From Desmonostoc vinosum HA7617-LM4 (GTDB lineage Bacteria; Cyanobacteriota; Cyanobacteriia; Cyanobacteriales; Nostocaceae), in contig JAHHHC010000021.1 in NCBI GenBank assembly GCA_019359515.1, forward strand, positions 1-64,000: 64,000 nucleotides of DNA. Reading direction: 5' to 3'. The position numbers and the translations under genes are program-made. Shown one piece after another: positions 25,562 to 34,205 of this stretch. Each line of letters starts with the position of its first letter. Position 1 is the first letter of the stretch. A model generated the notes under the pieces. The model was given only the letters and a program-made list of their open reading frames with translations. It was not told the DNA's origin and made no database searches.

Positions 25562-26620
25562 TCAATTCCCTGGCAGTAAACGCTGTTCAATGTAATCGCG
25601 CAAGCTTCCAAAGTTATCTAACAGTGCTTGTGTGTTGGCAGATTGCAACGACTGTAACCCCGACGTACCAGCAGGTGTATTGGTAATCTGACGGTATTGT
25701 TCCAAGCTGCGATAGGAAAACTCAAAGTTTTGAAATCTGACTTTGCCATAACCCCTAGAACCATGTCCACCGAGGGCATCATCTTCTAAAATGGCTAAAG
25801 CGATCGCAATATTTTGCACATCTTCTATAGCTTGCTCTGCATTCTCTACGGTATAAACTAATTCAAACTTAAATTTTGCTCCTGCTGGTACGCGTTCTAA
25901 TTGTCTGGGGTTTGCGGCTGCTGTCACTCTATCAATACCGTTTTCAAATTTCCACTCAGTCATGTATAAACCAGTATCAACTCGTTCCAGTAATTTAATT
26001 GACTCATCTGATAAATGGCAATCTCTGACAATTAAACGAGCTGGTGCATTCCGTCCTTTAACTTTTAAGTACTGCTCTCGTATTTCTCCGTGTCCGATTT
26101 GAGTAGCTTGAGTTTCAAATCGTGCAAATCTATGTTCCTCACTACTATGTCTTATGATCATTCGCGCTTCAACATTAGGTACTCGCTCTAATCTCTCCTG
26201 ATTAACAACATCACTCTTTCCCCAAAAATTAACGCCAGTCGAACCAAAAATTCTAGAAACCTTACAGTTTTTAGCACCATCAAATCTAACAAGTATTGAT
26301 GAATTATCTGTTTTTATTTCTGTATAACCATCCACTAAATCATCACTTTCATAACGATAAGTACCGCTACCTCCTGGACGGTTTAGAGGTAATTTACATA
26401 AACGCTCCAAAATGGAGCGTAACTTACCTTTAATAGATGAACCCGGTAGATAAGGATGGCGATTAATAGGATTACGGATAACAGGTTTATCTAGTCCACC
26501 AATATCTAATCTTTCACCACCACCTCCGATATGAATACCTGTTTCTAACTTCAAATTACTGTTAATTATTACTTTTCCCAGTAATTCTTTTTGTTCAAAG
26601 TTATTTGTTGATAATGTCAT
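25562..26620 (-). CDS. csm3: Type III-A backbone RAMP protein Csm3 (target RNA nuclease)
   Basis: The 352-residue protein has the Csm3 features: LETGIHIGGGGERLDIGG followed by LDKPVIRNP. The aspartate in that loop (D44) matches the catalytic residue that cuts target RNA every six bases. HPYLPGSSIKGKLRS and the C-terminal GGHGSRGYGKVRF follow. Multiple copies form the backbone of the Csm complex. At 352 residues it is longer than well-studied Csm3 proteins (about 220), with extra sequence in the middle. It overlaps csm2 by four bases. Confidence 0.92.
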   Translation of the reverse strand: MTLSTNNFEQKELLGKVIINSNLKLETGIHIGGGGERLDIGGLDKPVIRNPINRHPYLPGSSIKGKLRSILERLCKLPLNRPGGSGTYRYESDDLVDGYTEIKTDNSSILVRFDGAKNCKVSRIFGSTGVNFWGKSDVVNQERLERVPNVEARMIIRHSSEEHRFARFETQATQIGHGEIREQYLKVKGRNAPARLIVRDCHLSDESIKLLERVDTGLYMTEWKFENGIDRVTAAANPRQLERVPAGAKFKFELVYTVENAEQAIEDVQNIAIALAILEDDALGGHGSRGYGKVRFQNFEFSYRSLEQYRQITNTPAGTSGLQSLQSANTQALLDNFGSLRDYIEQRLLPGN

Positions 26621-27078
26621 TGATCTTCTCCTCCTGCTGCTTTATGGTAAGCAATAATTGCTTCAACTAATTGAACAAGTCTGTCAAAATCTTTTGTTGT
26701 TTTTACCTGTAGTATTGCTGCGTCCAATACTTGCTTAAAAGGAGCAACTGGCCCCAGATCTCTATTATTTTTTCGTTGTCGAGCCGCAGCATAAGCAAGT
26801 TTAGGTTGTAAGAGAATTAAGTCATCTTTAATAACATCAAATTCTCTTTTGTCATTTTTATCTAAATTAGATTTTAGACGTTTTACAGCATCTAAAAATT
26901 TACGTATTTGATTGGTTTTGAGCCGATTGTTAGCAAGTTCTTTACCAAGTTTTTCGGTATCATTTACTAATTCACGAATATTATATTCTTGGAAACCTGA
27001 ATTAAAGTTTTTAATTTTATTAACCATTATTATGGCAATATCTTCACTGTGGTTAAATTGTTTAGATGTTTGTGTCAT
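26617..27078 (-). CDS. csm2: Type III-A small subunit Csm2
   Basis: The 153-residue, charged, mostly helical protein has the Csm2 pattern (TNQIRKFLDAVKRLKS and LILLQPKLAYAAARQ, then the C-terminal VEAIIAYHKAAGG). Csm2 forms the minor filament of the complex along the target RNA. The gene lies one base after cas10 and overlaps csm3 by four bases. The presence of csm2 rather than cmr5 marks this as subtype III-A. Confidence 0.9.
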   Translation of the reverse strand: MTQTSKQFNHSEDIAIIMVNKIKNFNSGFQEYNIRELVNDTEKLGKELANNRLKTNQIRKFLDAVKRLKSNLDKNDKREFDVIKDDLILLQPKLAYAAARQRKNNRDLGPVAPFKQVLDAAILQVKTTKDFDRLVQLVEAIIAYHKAAGGEDQ

Positions 27079-27079
27079 T

Positions 27080-29380
27080 TTATGATATGCGGTTTAATAA
27101 TTCAATCCAAGTAGCGATCGCCCGAAAATACGGTGCATTATACGGACTTTTCAAAGACTTACGAAAAGCAACATCATCTAGTATTTTGTTGGGTAATCTC
27201 GCTAAAGTATAAGCAATCTTTGGTAGATGCAAGTAATAGCGAGTTCCTAAAGCCTCCTCTGATTTACTATCTTTAAATTTTTCTAGTGCCTGCTCTTGTA
27301 TTTGTGCAGTTATCAACAGGTTATGCACAAAATTTCGAGAATAATTAACTCCAATATCTTGCTGTTCTAATCTCTCTACAAATGGTAGGATACCTAATAG
27401 TTTTGGTTGTGCTTCTGAATGCAAATATTGTTTGACTTCAGAATCAATTATGCTGAGATTTTGTATTCCCAGCCATTCATCCCATTTGAAAACTTGAGCG
27501 AATAGCCCTAAACTATCTCTACCATTTGCTTTAGCTGCTTCTTCAGCGTCTCCTGATGCTTTTGCAGCTTGATATAAGGGAAATTTAGCATCATCAATAC
27601 TGATTCCGCCTGATAGTGTAATATCTGGGTTATTGCCTGTATAAGCGCGGAAACATTGATAAACGTCAAAGGCAAATTCTACGATTTGATTCCAAGCTCC
27701 ACTAACAAATAAATCATCACCTCCAGCGTAGATAAATAATAGATCTAGACGTTGATCATTTGGTGTTAGTTGTTTAATAGTGTTAGGAATATTTGCGTTT
27801 CTTACTTCTGCTAAACTATTGAGATGAACTTTGAAAAAATAGCTCATCTGCCGGGAAAGTCCAGCGAGTCTGGGTAAAGTTTGGTTAGCACCCAAACCTT
27901 TAGCAAATATTTGTCCTAACCGATCTACATCCATTCTTAAATAACCAACTCTCTCAATACCTTTAGCCTTCCGCGCCATTTCCTCAGCACGCATAAAGCC
28001 TACAGGTTCTTCTGTGTCCTCAGATTGCTCTTGACTCTGACGACCATAATTACCCAACAATAAAGGTAGAGCATTACGAAAATGCTTAAATTGATAGTGG
28101 TCTAACGTCCAATCATTTACTAACAAAACTGTATCAGAATCCTTACCTATTTGTTTCCAGTTTTTGAATAAATGGTAATGAATATTTACAGCAGAAAATT
28201 CGCCAACAGGCGGGAGTTTAAATGAAAGTGTATGTGATGCACCTGTAATGTTTTCTCTAGGCGATCGCACAATTGCTTCTACTCCAAATAACCGCCCTCC
28301 TAAATTAAACATATTACGACAACTGGCACAAGCTAAAACCGAATCTGGCTCTTTAGAATTCAGGGGTTTTAGTTTTGAATTTTCTACATCATCACGATAA
28401 CAAACACGACATGGTTCATGACTATCGCGCTGTTGAATGAAGTCGTTAATCTGATTAGCAAACTTACGAGATTTGTGTACAGATAGCTGAGTAGTTGCAT
28501 TTGACCAATGATCGGCAATTTTTGCAGTTGCAATATCAGCTAGAGGAAATTTAAAACAATCAAGAGCGAGAAAAACTTTACCTTGAAATTCATCCAAAAG
28601 CCATTTATTAAATTGCTGACGTACTTGCTCTACAATCTTTTTAGTTGTTTCTGTTCCATCTGCTAAAATATATAAATTGCCACCACCAGCATAAATTATA
28701 TTAGTGCGAGGAAGATTTAATCTAGTTAATAATTGTTGTACTATTTCTTCTGTCACTAACTCTAAATAAAAGCTCCGTGCCCGTAGTGATTTGAGCGCCC
28801 CATCAGAAGATATCGTATATATAAACTTTTGAATTCCTGACAAATCACCTACTATCAAACTTAACTCACTTTGATTTTGATTGCCAGCAATACTAGCAGC
28901 AATAGCAGCAGTAGTTTTTGCTATATCTACCAAAGCTACATCAGATTCACCAAAGCTGAGACATGAGCCAACTTTTTCTAGAATCAGCATCAGTAAAGAA
29001 AAGTTTTCCCAGTTATTATTGATATTAGGTAATATGTCTGTGGTAATTTCTGCTTTAAAATCTGATAGTTGTTTTTCAACAGAAGCTAAATCTAGCAGAT
29101 AATAAATTTGAGGATATTTTTCCTGATCGTTTTTAATTGTTTTAAGCTGATGATAATGTGCCTCTGATTTTAGCTTGCTAGTTTCATCAAGTTTTACGCT
29201 ATCAAACAGTGAACGCAATACTCCTATTTTTGAATTTTTATTCCAGCCTAATATTTCTTTGGCTTTGGTGACTTCTGGATACTCTTGATCTAGAGGAGGA
29301 TGAGTAAAATCGGCCCAAATAGCCAAGGAAGCGATCGCCTGTTGAACAACCTGTAATGCAACTTGAGAACTTGTCACCAT
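27080..29380 (-). CDS. cas10: Cas10/Csm1, cyclase-competent but without HD nuclease motif
   Basis: The 766-residue protein is the large subunit of the Csm complex. The second palm domain keeps GGDD (residues 553-556, IYAGGDDLFVSGAW), which makes cyclic oligoadenylate from ATP. The first palm has the degenerate GGGN (about 232-235). A zinc ribbon is formed by C324, C327, C351 and C354. The N-terminal region, where Cas10 usually carries an HD nuclease, shows no HD pair; the conserved segment before KTTAAIAA reads LVDIAKTTAAIAA with the histidine replaced. It is the first gene of a tight operon ending with the csx1-like gene, so defence here should rely on signalling and RNA cleavage. Confidence 0.93.
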   Translation of the reverse strand: MVTSSQVALQVVQQAIASLAIWADFTHPPLDQEYPEVTKAKEILGWNKNSKIGVLRSLFDSVKLDETSKLKSEAHYHQLKTIKNDQEKYPQIYYLLDLASVEKQLSDFKAEITTDILPNINNNWENFSLLMLILEKVGSCLSFGESDVALVDIAKTTAAIAASIAGNQNQSELSLIVGDLSGIQKFIYTISSDGALKSLRARSFYLELVTEEIVQQLLTRLNLPRTNIIYAGGGNLYILADGTETTKKIVEQVRQQFNKWLLDEFQGKVFLALDCFKFPLADIATAKIADHWSNATTQLSVHKSRKFANQINDFIQQRDSHEPCRVCYRDDVENSKLKPLNSKEPDSVLACASCRNMFNLGGRLFGVEAIVRSPRENITGASHTLSFKLPPVGEFSAVNIHYHLFKNWKQIGKDSDTVLLVNDWTLDHYQFKHFRNALPLLLGNYGRQSQEQSEDTEEPVGFMRAEEMARKAKGIERVGYLRMDVDRLGQIFAKGLGANQTLPRLAGLSRQMSYFFKVHLNSLAEVRNANIPNTIKQLTPNDQRLDLLFIYAGGDDLFVSGAWNQIVEFAFDVYQCFRAYTGNNPDITLSGGISIDDAKFPLYQAAKASGDAEEAAKANGRDSLGLFAQVFKWDEWLGIQNLSIIDSEVKQYLHSEAQPKLLGILPFVERLEQQDIGVNYSRNFVHNLLITAQIQEQALEKFKDSKSEEALGTRYYLHLPKIAYTLARLPNKILDDVAFRKSLKSPYNAPYFRAIATWIELLNRIS

Positions 29381-30094
29381 AACAACTTTTGCTTACTTAA
29401 ACTTCAAACAATATCAGAACAGGAATAGAAAGTAACAATGATCACTTATCTACATCCTTAACCACTACTCAACCCCGCCAAAGCTTGTACCATCTCACAG
29501 TTGGAAACATCCTCTTTACATTTGAGGTAATGAACACTACCAGTTAGCATGAGCGATTCAGTCGTAATATTATCTGATCTAACATCATATTTGCTACAAT
29601 TGTTAGCAATTATACGCAAACCTAAAAATAATGAGTGACGTATCGGTACTCCTCACCCAGTAGCTTTAAAAGCATAAATAGTCATTACCTCAGTTTTTCC
29701 ACCTATGGCTACATCATATATGATGCTGGAAGAGGCCTATTCCGGTTAACTAAACTGTACTGTGATCTGAGTGGAAAATCTCTCGTTACTCTCTGCGTCT
29801 CTGCGCCTCTGCGTGAAAATATAAATGTAACTTAACTAAAATGTTGATACCAATAAATTTAGTCAGAATAGATGAAGAACCAAAACTCAAGAAAAATTTA
29901 GGCGAATATAATTCGCTAGCACACAGGTGTAGGCGAAGCCTTCCCGTTCACGCAGCGTCTCCGACAAAAGAAGGGTAGTCCGCCTACGCAGACTAACTAA
30001 AAACTAAGTCTTTCAAACCCACGGAGGCGGGTTTTGTTTGTGTAGCCGCGATTTCTAATCACTTTTAAAACTTGTTTTTTCAATAAAAAACTAT
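29381..30094. other. Intergenic region upstream of the cas operon
   Basis: The csm operon promoter should lie here on the minus strand. A TATAAT on that strand at 29614-29609 lacks a good -35 box. The right half holds dispersed repeats: GCAGCGTCTCCGACAAAAGAAG near 29955 and AAACCC-(8 bases)-GGGTTT at 30015-30034. No gene is supported. Confidence 0.45.
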
Positions 30095-30988
30095 ATGTTA
30101 GTAATTGAAAATTTAACCAAATCCTATGGACAAATAAAAGTTCTCCAAAATTTGAACTTGCGTATTGAATCAGGAGAAATTTACGGTCTCCTCGGTGCGA
30201 ATGGAGCCGGGAAAACAACTACAATTAATATTATTTGTGATTTACTTAAAGCTGATAATGGTCAGATTACAATTAATCATCAACCTATTTCCGCAGCAAC
30301 AAAAAAAATAATTGGCATTGCACCTCAAGAAAGTTTACTCTACAAAACTTTGACTTGTGAGGAGAATCTTAATTTTTTTGCCAAGATTTACGGCTTAAAC
30401 CGAGAAACACGCCAGAAACAGATAACAGAAATTTTGACGGCTGTAGGCTTATTAGACAGAGCAAAAAGCCCGGTAGAAACCCTCAGCGGCGGAATGCAGC
30501 GACGGTTGAATATTGCTGTGGCTTTGGTACATCAGCCAAAGTTAGTCATTTTAGATGAACCAACTACAGGGTTAGATATTGAAGCGCGATACGAAATTTG
30601 GGAGTTGATTCGGCAACTCAAAAATCAGGGAATTACGATTTTACTAACCACTCATTTATTAGATGAAGCTGAGCGTCTTTGTCAGAAAATTGGAATTTTA
30701 AAAAATGGTCGAATTTTAGCTGAAGGTAGTTTAAATGAGTTACGCGCTTTGATTCCAGCATCAGAAATCGTGGTGGTGCAAACTACACAGGAAAAAGAAG
30801 CGATCGCCTGCGCCAAACAACACAATTTTACACCTCGACGTTATGGTAATGAATTGGCTTTCTGGCTACCCGAACCTCTGGAACTCAAAGAAATTATTTC
30901 ACTGTTTGAAGGCATAAATATAGATTCAATTGCCCGTCAGCCTGTGCGTTTAGAACATATTTATTTAGAAGTAACGCAACAATTTTAA
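30095..30988 (+). CDS. ABC transporter ATP-binding protein (DrrA-like)
   Basis: The 297-residue protein has all ABC ATPase motifs: Walker A GANGAGKTTT, signature LSGGMQRR, Walker B LVILDEPTTGLD, and the switch histidine in TTHLLDEAE. The C-terminal extension resembles ABC-2 exporter ATPases (CcmA/DrrA type). No permease is adjacent; the ABC-2 permease at 17063-17836 on the same strand is a possible partner now separated by the CRISPR island. Its last four bases overlap the end of the convergent RluA-family gene. Confidence 0.93.
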   Translation: MLVIENLTKSYGQIKVLQNLNLRIESGEIYGLLGANGAGKTTTINIICDLLKADNGQITINHQPISAATKKIIGIAPQESLLYKTLTCEENLNFFAKIYGLNRETRQKQITEILTAVGLLDRAKSPVETLSGGMQRRLNIAVALVHQPKLVILDEPTTGLDIEARYEIWELIRQLKNQGITILLTTHLLDEAERLCQKIGILKNGRILAEGSLNELRALIPASEIVVVQTTQEKEAIACAKQHNFTPRRYGNELAFWLPEPLELKEIISLFEGINIDSIARQPVRLEHIYLEVTQQF

Positions 30989-32688
30989 AAAGGTGTGATT
31001 GCATGTAAATGCACGTTTTTTCCTAACAGTGGATGTTGAAAAGCAAGCTCTCTAGCGTGCAGATGTAACCGCTTTGCAATTTTACCGCATCCATAAAGGC
31101 GATCGCCTAAAATAGTTACTCCTAGTCCTTGCGAGTCGGCAGCATGAACCCGCAATTGATGGGTGCGTCCTGTCAATGCTATAAATTCTACGCGGGTGTA
31201 TTCGCCTGCTGTTGCTATCACTTGGAAGCTAGTCAAGCTGGGTTTACCATACTGCCAGTTAACTTGTTGATAGGGGCGATTTTGCGGATCTCCCCACAAT
31301 GGCAATTCAATCATACCTTGGTTTGTGCTGACTGAACCCGAAAGTATGGCTTCATAAACCTTGTGAACTTGTCGCTGCTGAAACTGTTGACTCAGTTGTC
31401 GATAGGTTTGGCGATCGCGTGCTAGCAGTAAAATACCAGAAGTTTCTTGATCTAAGCGATGCACAGCCATCAAATCGACACCATCGGCTAACAGATGACG
31501 CAAGCGACTTAAGACACTATCTTGAGTTTCGCGATAACGTCCAGGTACCGAAAGTAGTCCTGCGGGTTTGTTTACAGCAATTAGCCATTCGTCTTCATAG
31601 AGAATAGGTAGTGGGGAGGACACGGAGAGGGGGAGACGCGGTGACGCAAAGAAAGAATTTTCTATGTCCCTGCATCCCCGCGTTCCCGCGTCCTGTTTTC
31701 GACGCAATCCCGAGAGCAAAAATCCCATCAATGGCTGACAGCGTTCTGCACACGCGCCGTAAAATTCTCCTGGGATTTTATCTTGGTTCGATGTTCCCCA
31801 CCAAAATTCTGCCATTGCCAATGGTTTTAAACCGTGGGTTGCTGCATAGTGAAGCAATTTTGGGGCACAGCAATCTCCTGTACCAGTGGGTAAGCCTTCT
31901 GGCATCAATTGCTGTAATGATAAAGATTGCCCTAAAAAATTCGTGAGTGAGTAAACGGCGTGCATCTGAGTCTGAAGTTGACGAGACAGTGTTTTACGTC
32001 GTTGTTTGAGTTCACTAATCCGTGCATCTGCTACTGTAATTAACTGTCTGAGTGGCTGTAATGCTTCATCACGTTGGCGTTTGAATTGCCGCCGCTCAAT
32101 TCCTTGCTGACGACTGGCTCCATCGAGTTGTTCCAGAGCAATAGTGAGTGCTGCACCAGTCAAAGTTTTGCAGATTTGCTGGCGTTGTTCGTGACGTTGA
32201 TGTTTGCAATTGTGATGGCGATCGCTCATTTGTTGCAACTGCTGCTCAAACTTACGACACAAATTTTCATACTGCTGTCGTTGTGGAAGTTGCTTGAGGG
32301 TAATGAGTTCCTGTTTGATTATATCTAGTTCAGCCAAAGTACGGGCTTCTTCTAATGCCACTTGTTCTCTCCCTGGAATTGGCGGCACCCAACCCTCAAT
32401 CACACTGCAACCATTCAACAAACCGGAGAAGGCTTTTAATAACCGTTGTTCGCCGTTGGACAGTTTGACAAGTAGTACCCCATACATCTTGCCTTCACGC
32501 GCGTAAAGGTCATCTTGGGCTAATTGTTGCATGAATTTGTCGGCGATCGCTTCCGCCAAAGAGGTGCGCGGTAGTCTCAGCAGTTCTCCACTTTGAGGAC
32601 AATGCCCTTGATAGTAATAGCTAGGATACGAATCACTAACCGCAAAATCACAGTCAATAAAATCTGAAAGTGGGTGTAGAACTACCAT
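30985..32688 (-). CDS. RluA-family pseudouridine synthase with long N-terminal extension
   Basis: From the ATG at 32688 the protein has 567 residues (a TTG ten codons earlier lies in repeat sequence). The C-terminal 200 residues are a pseudouridine synthase: LLSVPGR, then VHRLDQETSGILLLARD with catalytic aspartate at about D413, and VEFIALTGRTHQLRVH. It would isomerise uridines in rRNA or tRNA. The N-terminal half has a glutamine-rich coiled coil (about residues 110-245), an arrangement I recall in RluA homologues of cyanobacteria and other bacteria. Residues about 331-359 are encoded by a dispersed 'gacgcgg' repeat inserted in frame just before the catalytic domain. It is convergent with the ABC ATPase. 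Confidence 0.88.
   Translation of the reverse strand: MVVLHPLSDFIDCDFAVSDSYPSYYYQGHCPQSGELLRLPRTSLAEAIADKFMQQLAQDDLYAREGKMYGVLLVKLSNGEQRLLKAFSGLLNGCSVIEGWVPPIPGREQVALEEARTLAELDIIKQELITLKQLPQRQQYENLCRKFEQQLQQMSDRHHNCKHQRHEQRQQICKTLTGAALTIALEQLDGASRQQGIERRQFKRQRDEALQPLRQLITVADARISELKQRRKTLSRQLQTQMHAVYSLTNFLGQSLSLQQLMPEGLPTGTGDCCAPKLLHYAATHGLKPLAMAEFWWGTSNQDKIPGEFYGACAERCQPLMGFLLSGLRRKQDAGTRGCRDIENSFFASPRLPLSVSSPLPILYEDEWLIAVNKPAGLLSVPGRYRETQDSVLSRLRHLLADGVDLMAVHRLDQETSGILLLARDRQTYRQLSQQFQQRQVHKVYEAILSGSVSTNQGMIELPLWGDPQNRPYQQVNWQYGKPSLTSFQVIATAGEYTRVEFIALTGRTHQLRVHAADSQGLGVTILGDRLYGCGKIAKRLHLHARELAFQHPLLGKNVHLHAITPF
31614..31698. repeat. Dispersed repeat inserted in the RluA gene
   Basis: This stretch contains GGGGAGACGCGGTGACGCAA and continues to 31656; 27 bases (31630-31656) are identical to the complement of 8073-8099. 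It carries no stop in the RluA frame. Confidence 0.75.
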
Positions 32689-32873
32689 AACAGCGGATTG
32701 GGGACTGGGTAAGAACAAAGGAAAAGTTATAGTTAGTGAGCGTAGCTGTACCCCTGCGCTTAAGCAAGCTACGCGTTAGCATCTCCGACAGCAGAAAGAG
32801 AAATATGAAATTTAGCCTTGACCAATTAGGGCAAATGTACTAGTCTGACCTCAGTTGTTTTGACGATACAAAA
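32689..32873. repeat. Spacer with dispersed repeat copy
   Basis: Positions 32738-32790 are a copy of the repeat found at 164-211 and 45421-45475. The divergent promoters of the RluA and VOC genes must lie here, but I see no clear boxes. Confidence 0.5.
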
Positions 32874-33263
32874 ATGATGAAGTTCTCACATACCATTCTT
32901 TATGTTAGAGATGTTGTACAGTCGGTTGCTTTTTACGAAAAAGCTTTTGGCTTGAAACAGCGGTTTATTCATGAGAGTGAGCAATATGCCGAAATGGAGA
33001 CAGGTTCGACAACGTTAGCATTTGCTGCTAGTGAACTTGCTAAATCAAATCTTGCTAACGGATTTCAAGAAAATAATTTATCTCATTTGCCTGCTGGAGT
33101 AGAAATTGCTTTTACAACTGATGATGTAGATACAGCCTTTAATCATGCTATCGAATCAGGTGCAACCTTAGAAACTGCACCGAAACAAAAGCCTTGGGGA
33201 CAGTCGGTTGGATATGTCAGAGATTTAGACGGTATTTTAGTTGAAATTGCCAGTCAAATATAG
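32874..33263 (+). CDS. VOC (glyoxalase/bleomycin resistance) superfamily protein
   Basis: The 129-residue protein has two beta-alpha-beta-beta-beta modules of the VOC fold: FSHTILYVRDVVQSVAFYEK with AFGLKQRF, and the second with VEIAFTTDDVDTAF, then GQSVGYVRDLDGILVEIASQ. Members bind a metal ion and catalyse isomerisation, cleavage or sequestration of small molecules. The starting ATG could be at 32874 or the next codon. It is followed ten bases later by an HD-hydrolase gene, so the two are probably cotranscribed. Confidence 0.9.
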   Translation: MMKFSHTILYVRDVVQSVAFYEKAFGLKQRFIHESEQYAEMETGSTTLAFAASELAKSNLANGFQENNLSHLPAGVEIAFTTDDVDTAFNHAIESGATLETAPKQKPWGQSVGYVRDLDGILVEIASQI

Positions 33264-33273
33264 GTAGGTAAAT

Positions 33274-33858
33274 ATGCAAACCAAAGCACCTTTTCCTCAT
33301 AATCTTCTTAAAAATAAAGAAGTATCAGCTATTGTTGAAGCATACTTTGAATTTAATCATCTCAAACAACTTTATCGTCAGGGTTGGTTACAGCATGGTG
33401 TTTCGTCTCAATATTGCGAAAGTGTAGCTGAACATTCATTTTGTGTTACTTTATTGGCACTATTTTTAGCAGATACTTATTTTCCTGAATTAGATAAATA
33501 TAAAGTAATTTGCATGGCATTGTTACATGACTTAGGAGAAATTCATGCAGGAGATATTACACCTTTAGATAAGGTAGAGGCATTAGAAAAACAGCATCTC
33601 GAACGCCTATCTGTAAATCAAGTTTTATCAAAACTATCTAGTGGTTCAACTTACTTAGCATTATGGGAAGAATATGAAATAGGAATTTCACCAGAAGCTA
33701 GCTTTGTACGTCAAATTGACCGCTTGGAGATGAGTTTACAAGCCAGTGTTTATAGTCAACAAGGTTTAGTCAATCCCAGTAACTTTTTTGCATCTGCTGA
33801 GAAAGTTCTTGCTAACTCCAACCTCTTACACATTTTAAGAGAATTGAAATCACTGTAA
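33274..33858 (+). CDS. HD-domain hydrolase (YfbR/HDDC2-like 5'-deoxynucleotidase)
   Basis: The 194-residue protein has the HD metal site: QYCESVAEHSFCVTLLALF (first His), ALLHDLGEIHAGDITP (His-Asp and the following Glu/Asp), and a C-terminal FVRQIDRLEMSLQA (final Asp). This pattern is that of the YfbR/HDDC2 group, which removes phosphate from deoxynucleoside monophosphates. It likely shares a transcript with the VOC gene upstream. Confidence 0.87.
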   Translation: MQTKAPFPHNLLKNKEVSAIVEAYFEFNHLKQLYRQGWLQHGVSSQYCESVAEHSFCVTLLALFLADTYFPELDKYKVICMALLHDLGEIHAGDITPLDKVEALEKQHLERLSVNQVLSKLSSGSTYLALWEEYEIGISPEASFVRQIDRLEMSLQASVYSQQGLVNPSNFFASAEKVLANSNLLHILRELKSL

Positions 33859-33906
33859 AATATAAAATAAAGCTGCTATAGCAGTATTTGAAGTATCCTT
33901 AAAATA

Positions 33907-34035
33907 GTAAAACTACCGTTTAAAACTCTAACTTTAGAAGAATTTCCGCAATTACCAGAAACGAAACCTGCTAGCGAATATATTGATGGTCAAATTACAT
34001 AAAAGCCAATGCCGCAAGGAAGACACAGCACAGTT
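33907..34035 (+). pseudogene. Uma2-family gene remnant
   Basis: Reading in frame from 33907 gives VKLPFKTLTLEEFPQLPET, then KPASEYIDGQIT, a TAA stop (34000-34002), then KPMPQGRHS. This is the start of a Uma2 (DUF820) protein with an in-frame stop and no ATG. It breaks off at a dispersed repeat near 34040. The rest of the gene is missing. Confidence 0.75.
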
Positions 34036-34148
34036 CCTCGTTCCTTGCTAACGCAGTCGCCTGCGGAGGGAAACCCTCCCGCAGCGCCGTCTTTGCGTCA
34101 GCCCTAATGATAAGTCTTCAAACAAACATGATATAATTCGTAAAAATT

Positions 34149-34178
34149 TGTAGAGACGTGCCATGGCATGTCTCTACA
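34149..34178 (-). terminator. Palindromic hairpin after GHL10 gene
   Basis: A 30-base palindrome (TGTAGAGACGTGCCA and complement, one mismatch) lies 28 bases beyond the minus-strand stop at 34206. On the minus strand it is followed by CAAATTTTTA, so it can end that transcript. It is also a member of a repeat type common in Nostocales. Confidence 0.55.
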
Positions 34179-34205
34179 TTAGAATTCATATTTTTCCCTA
34201 GTCCC

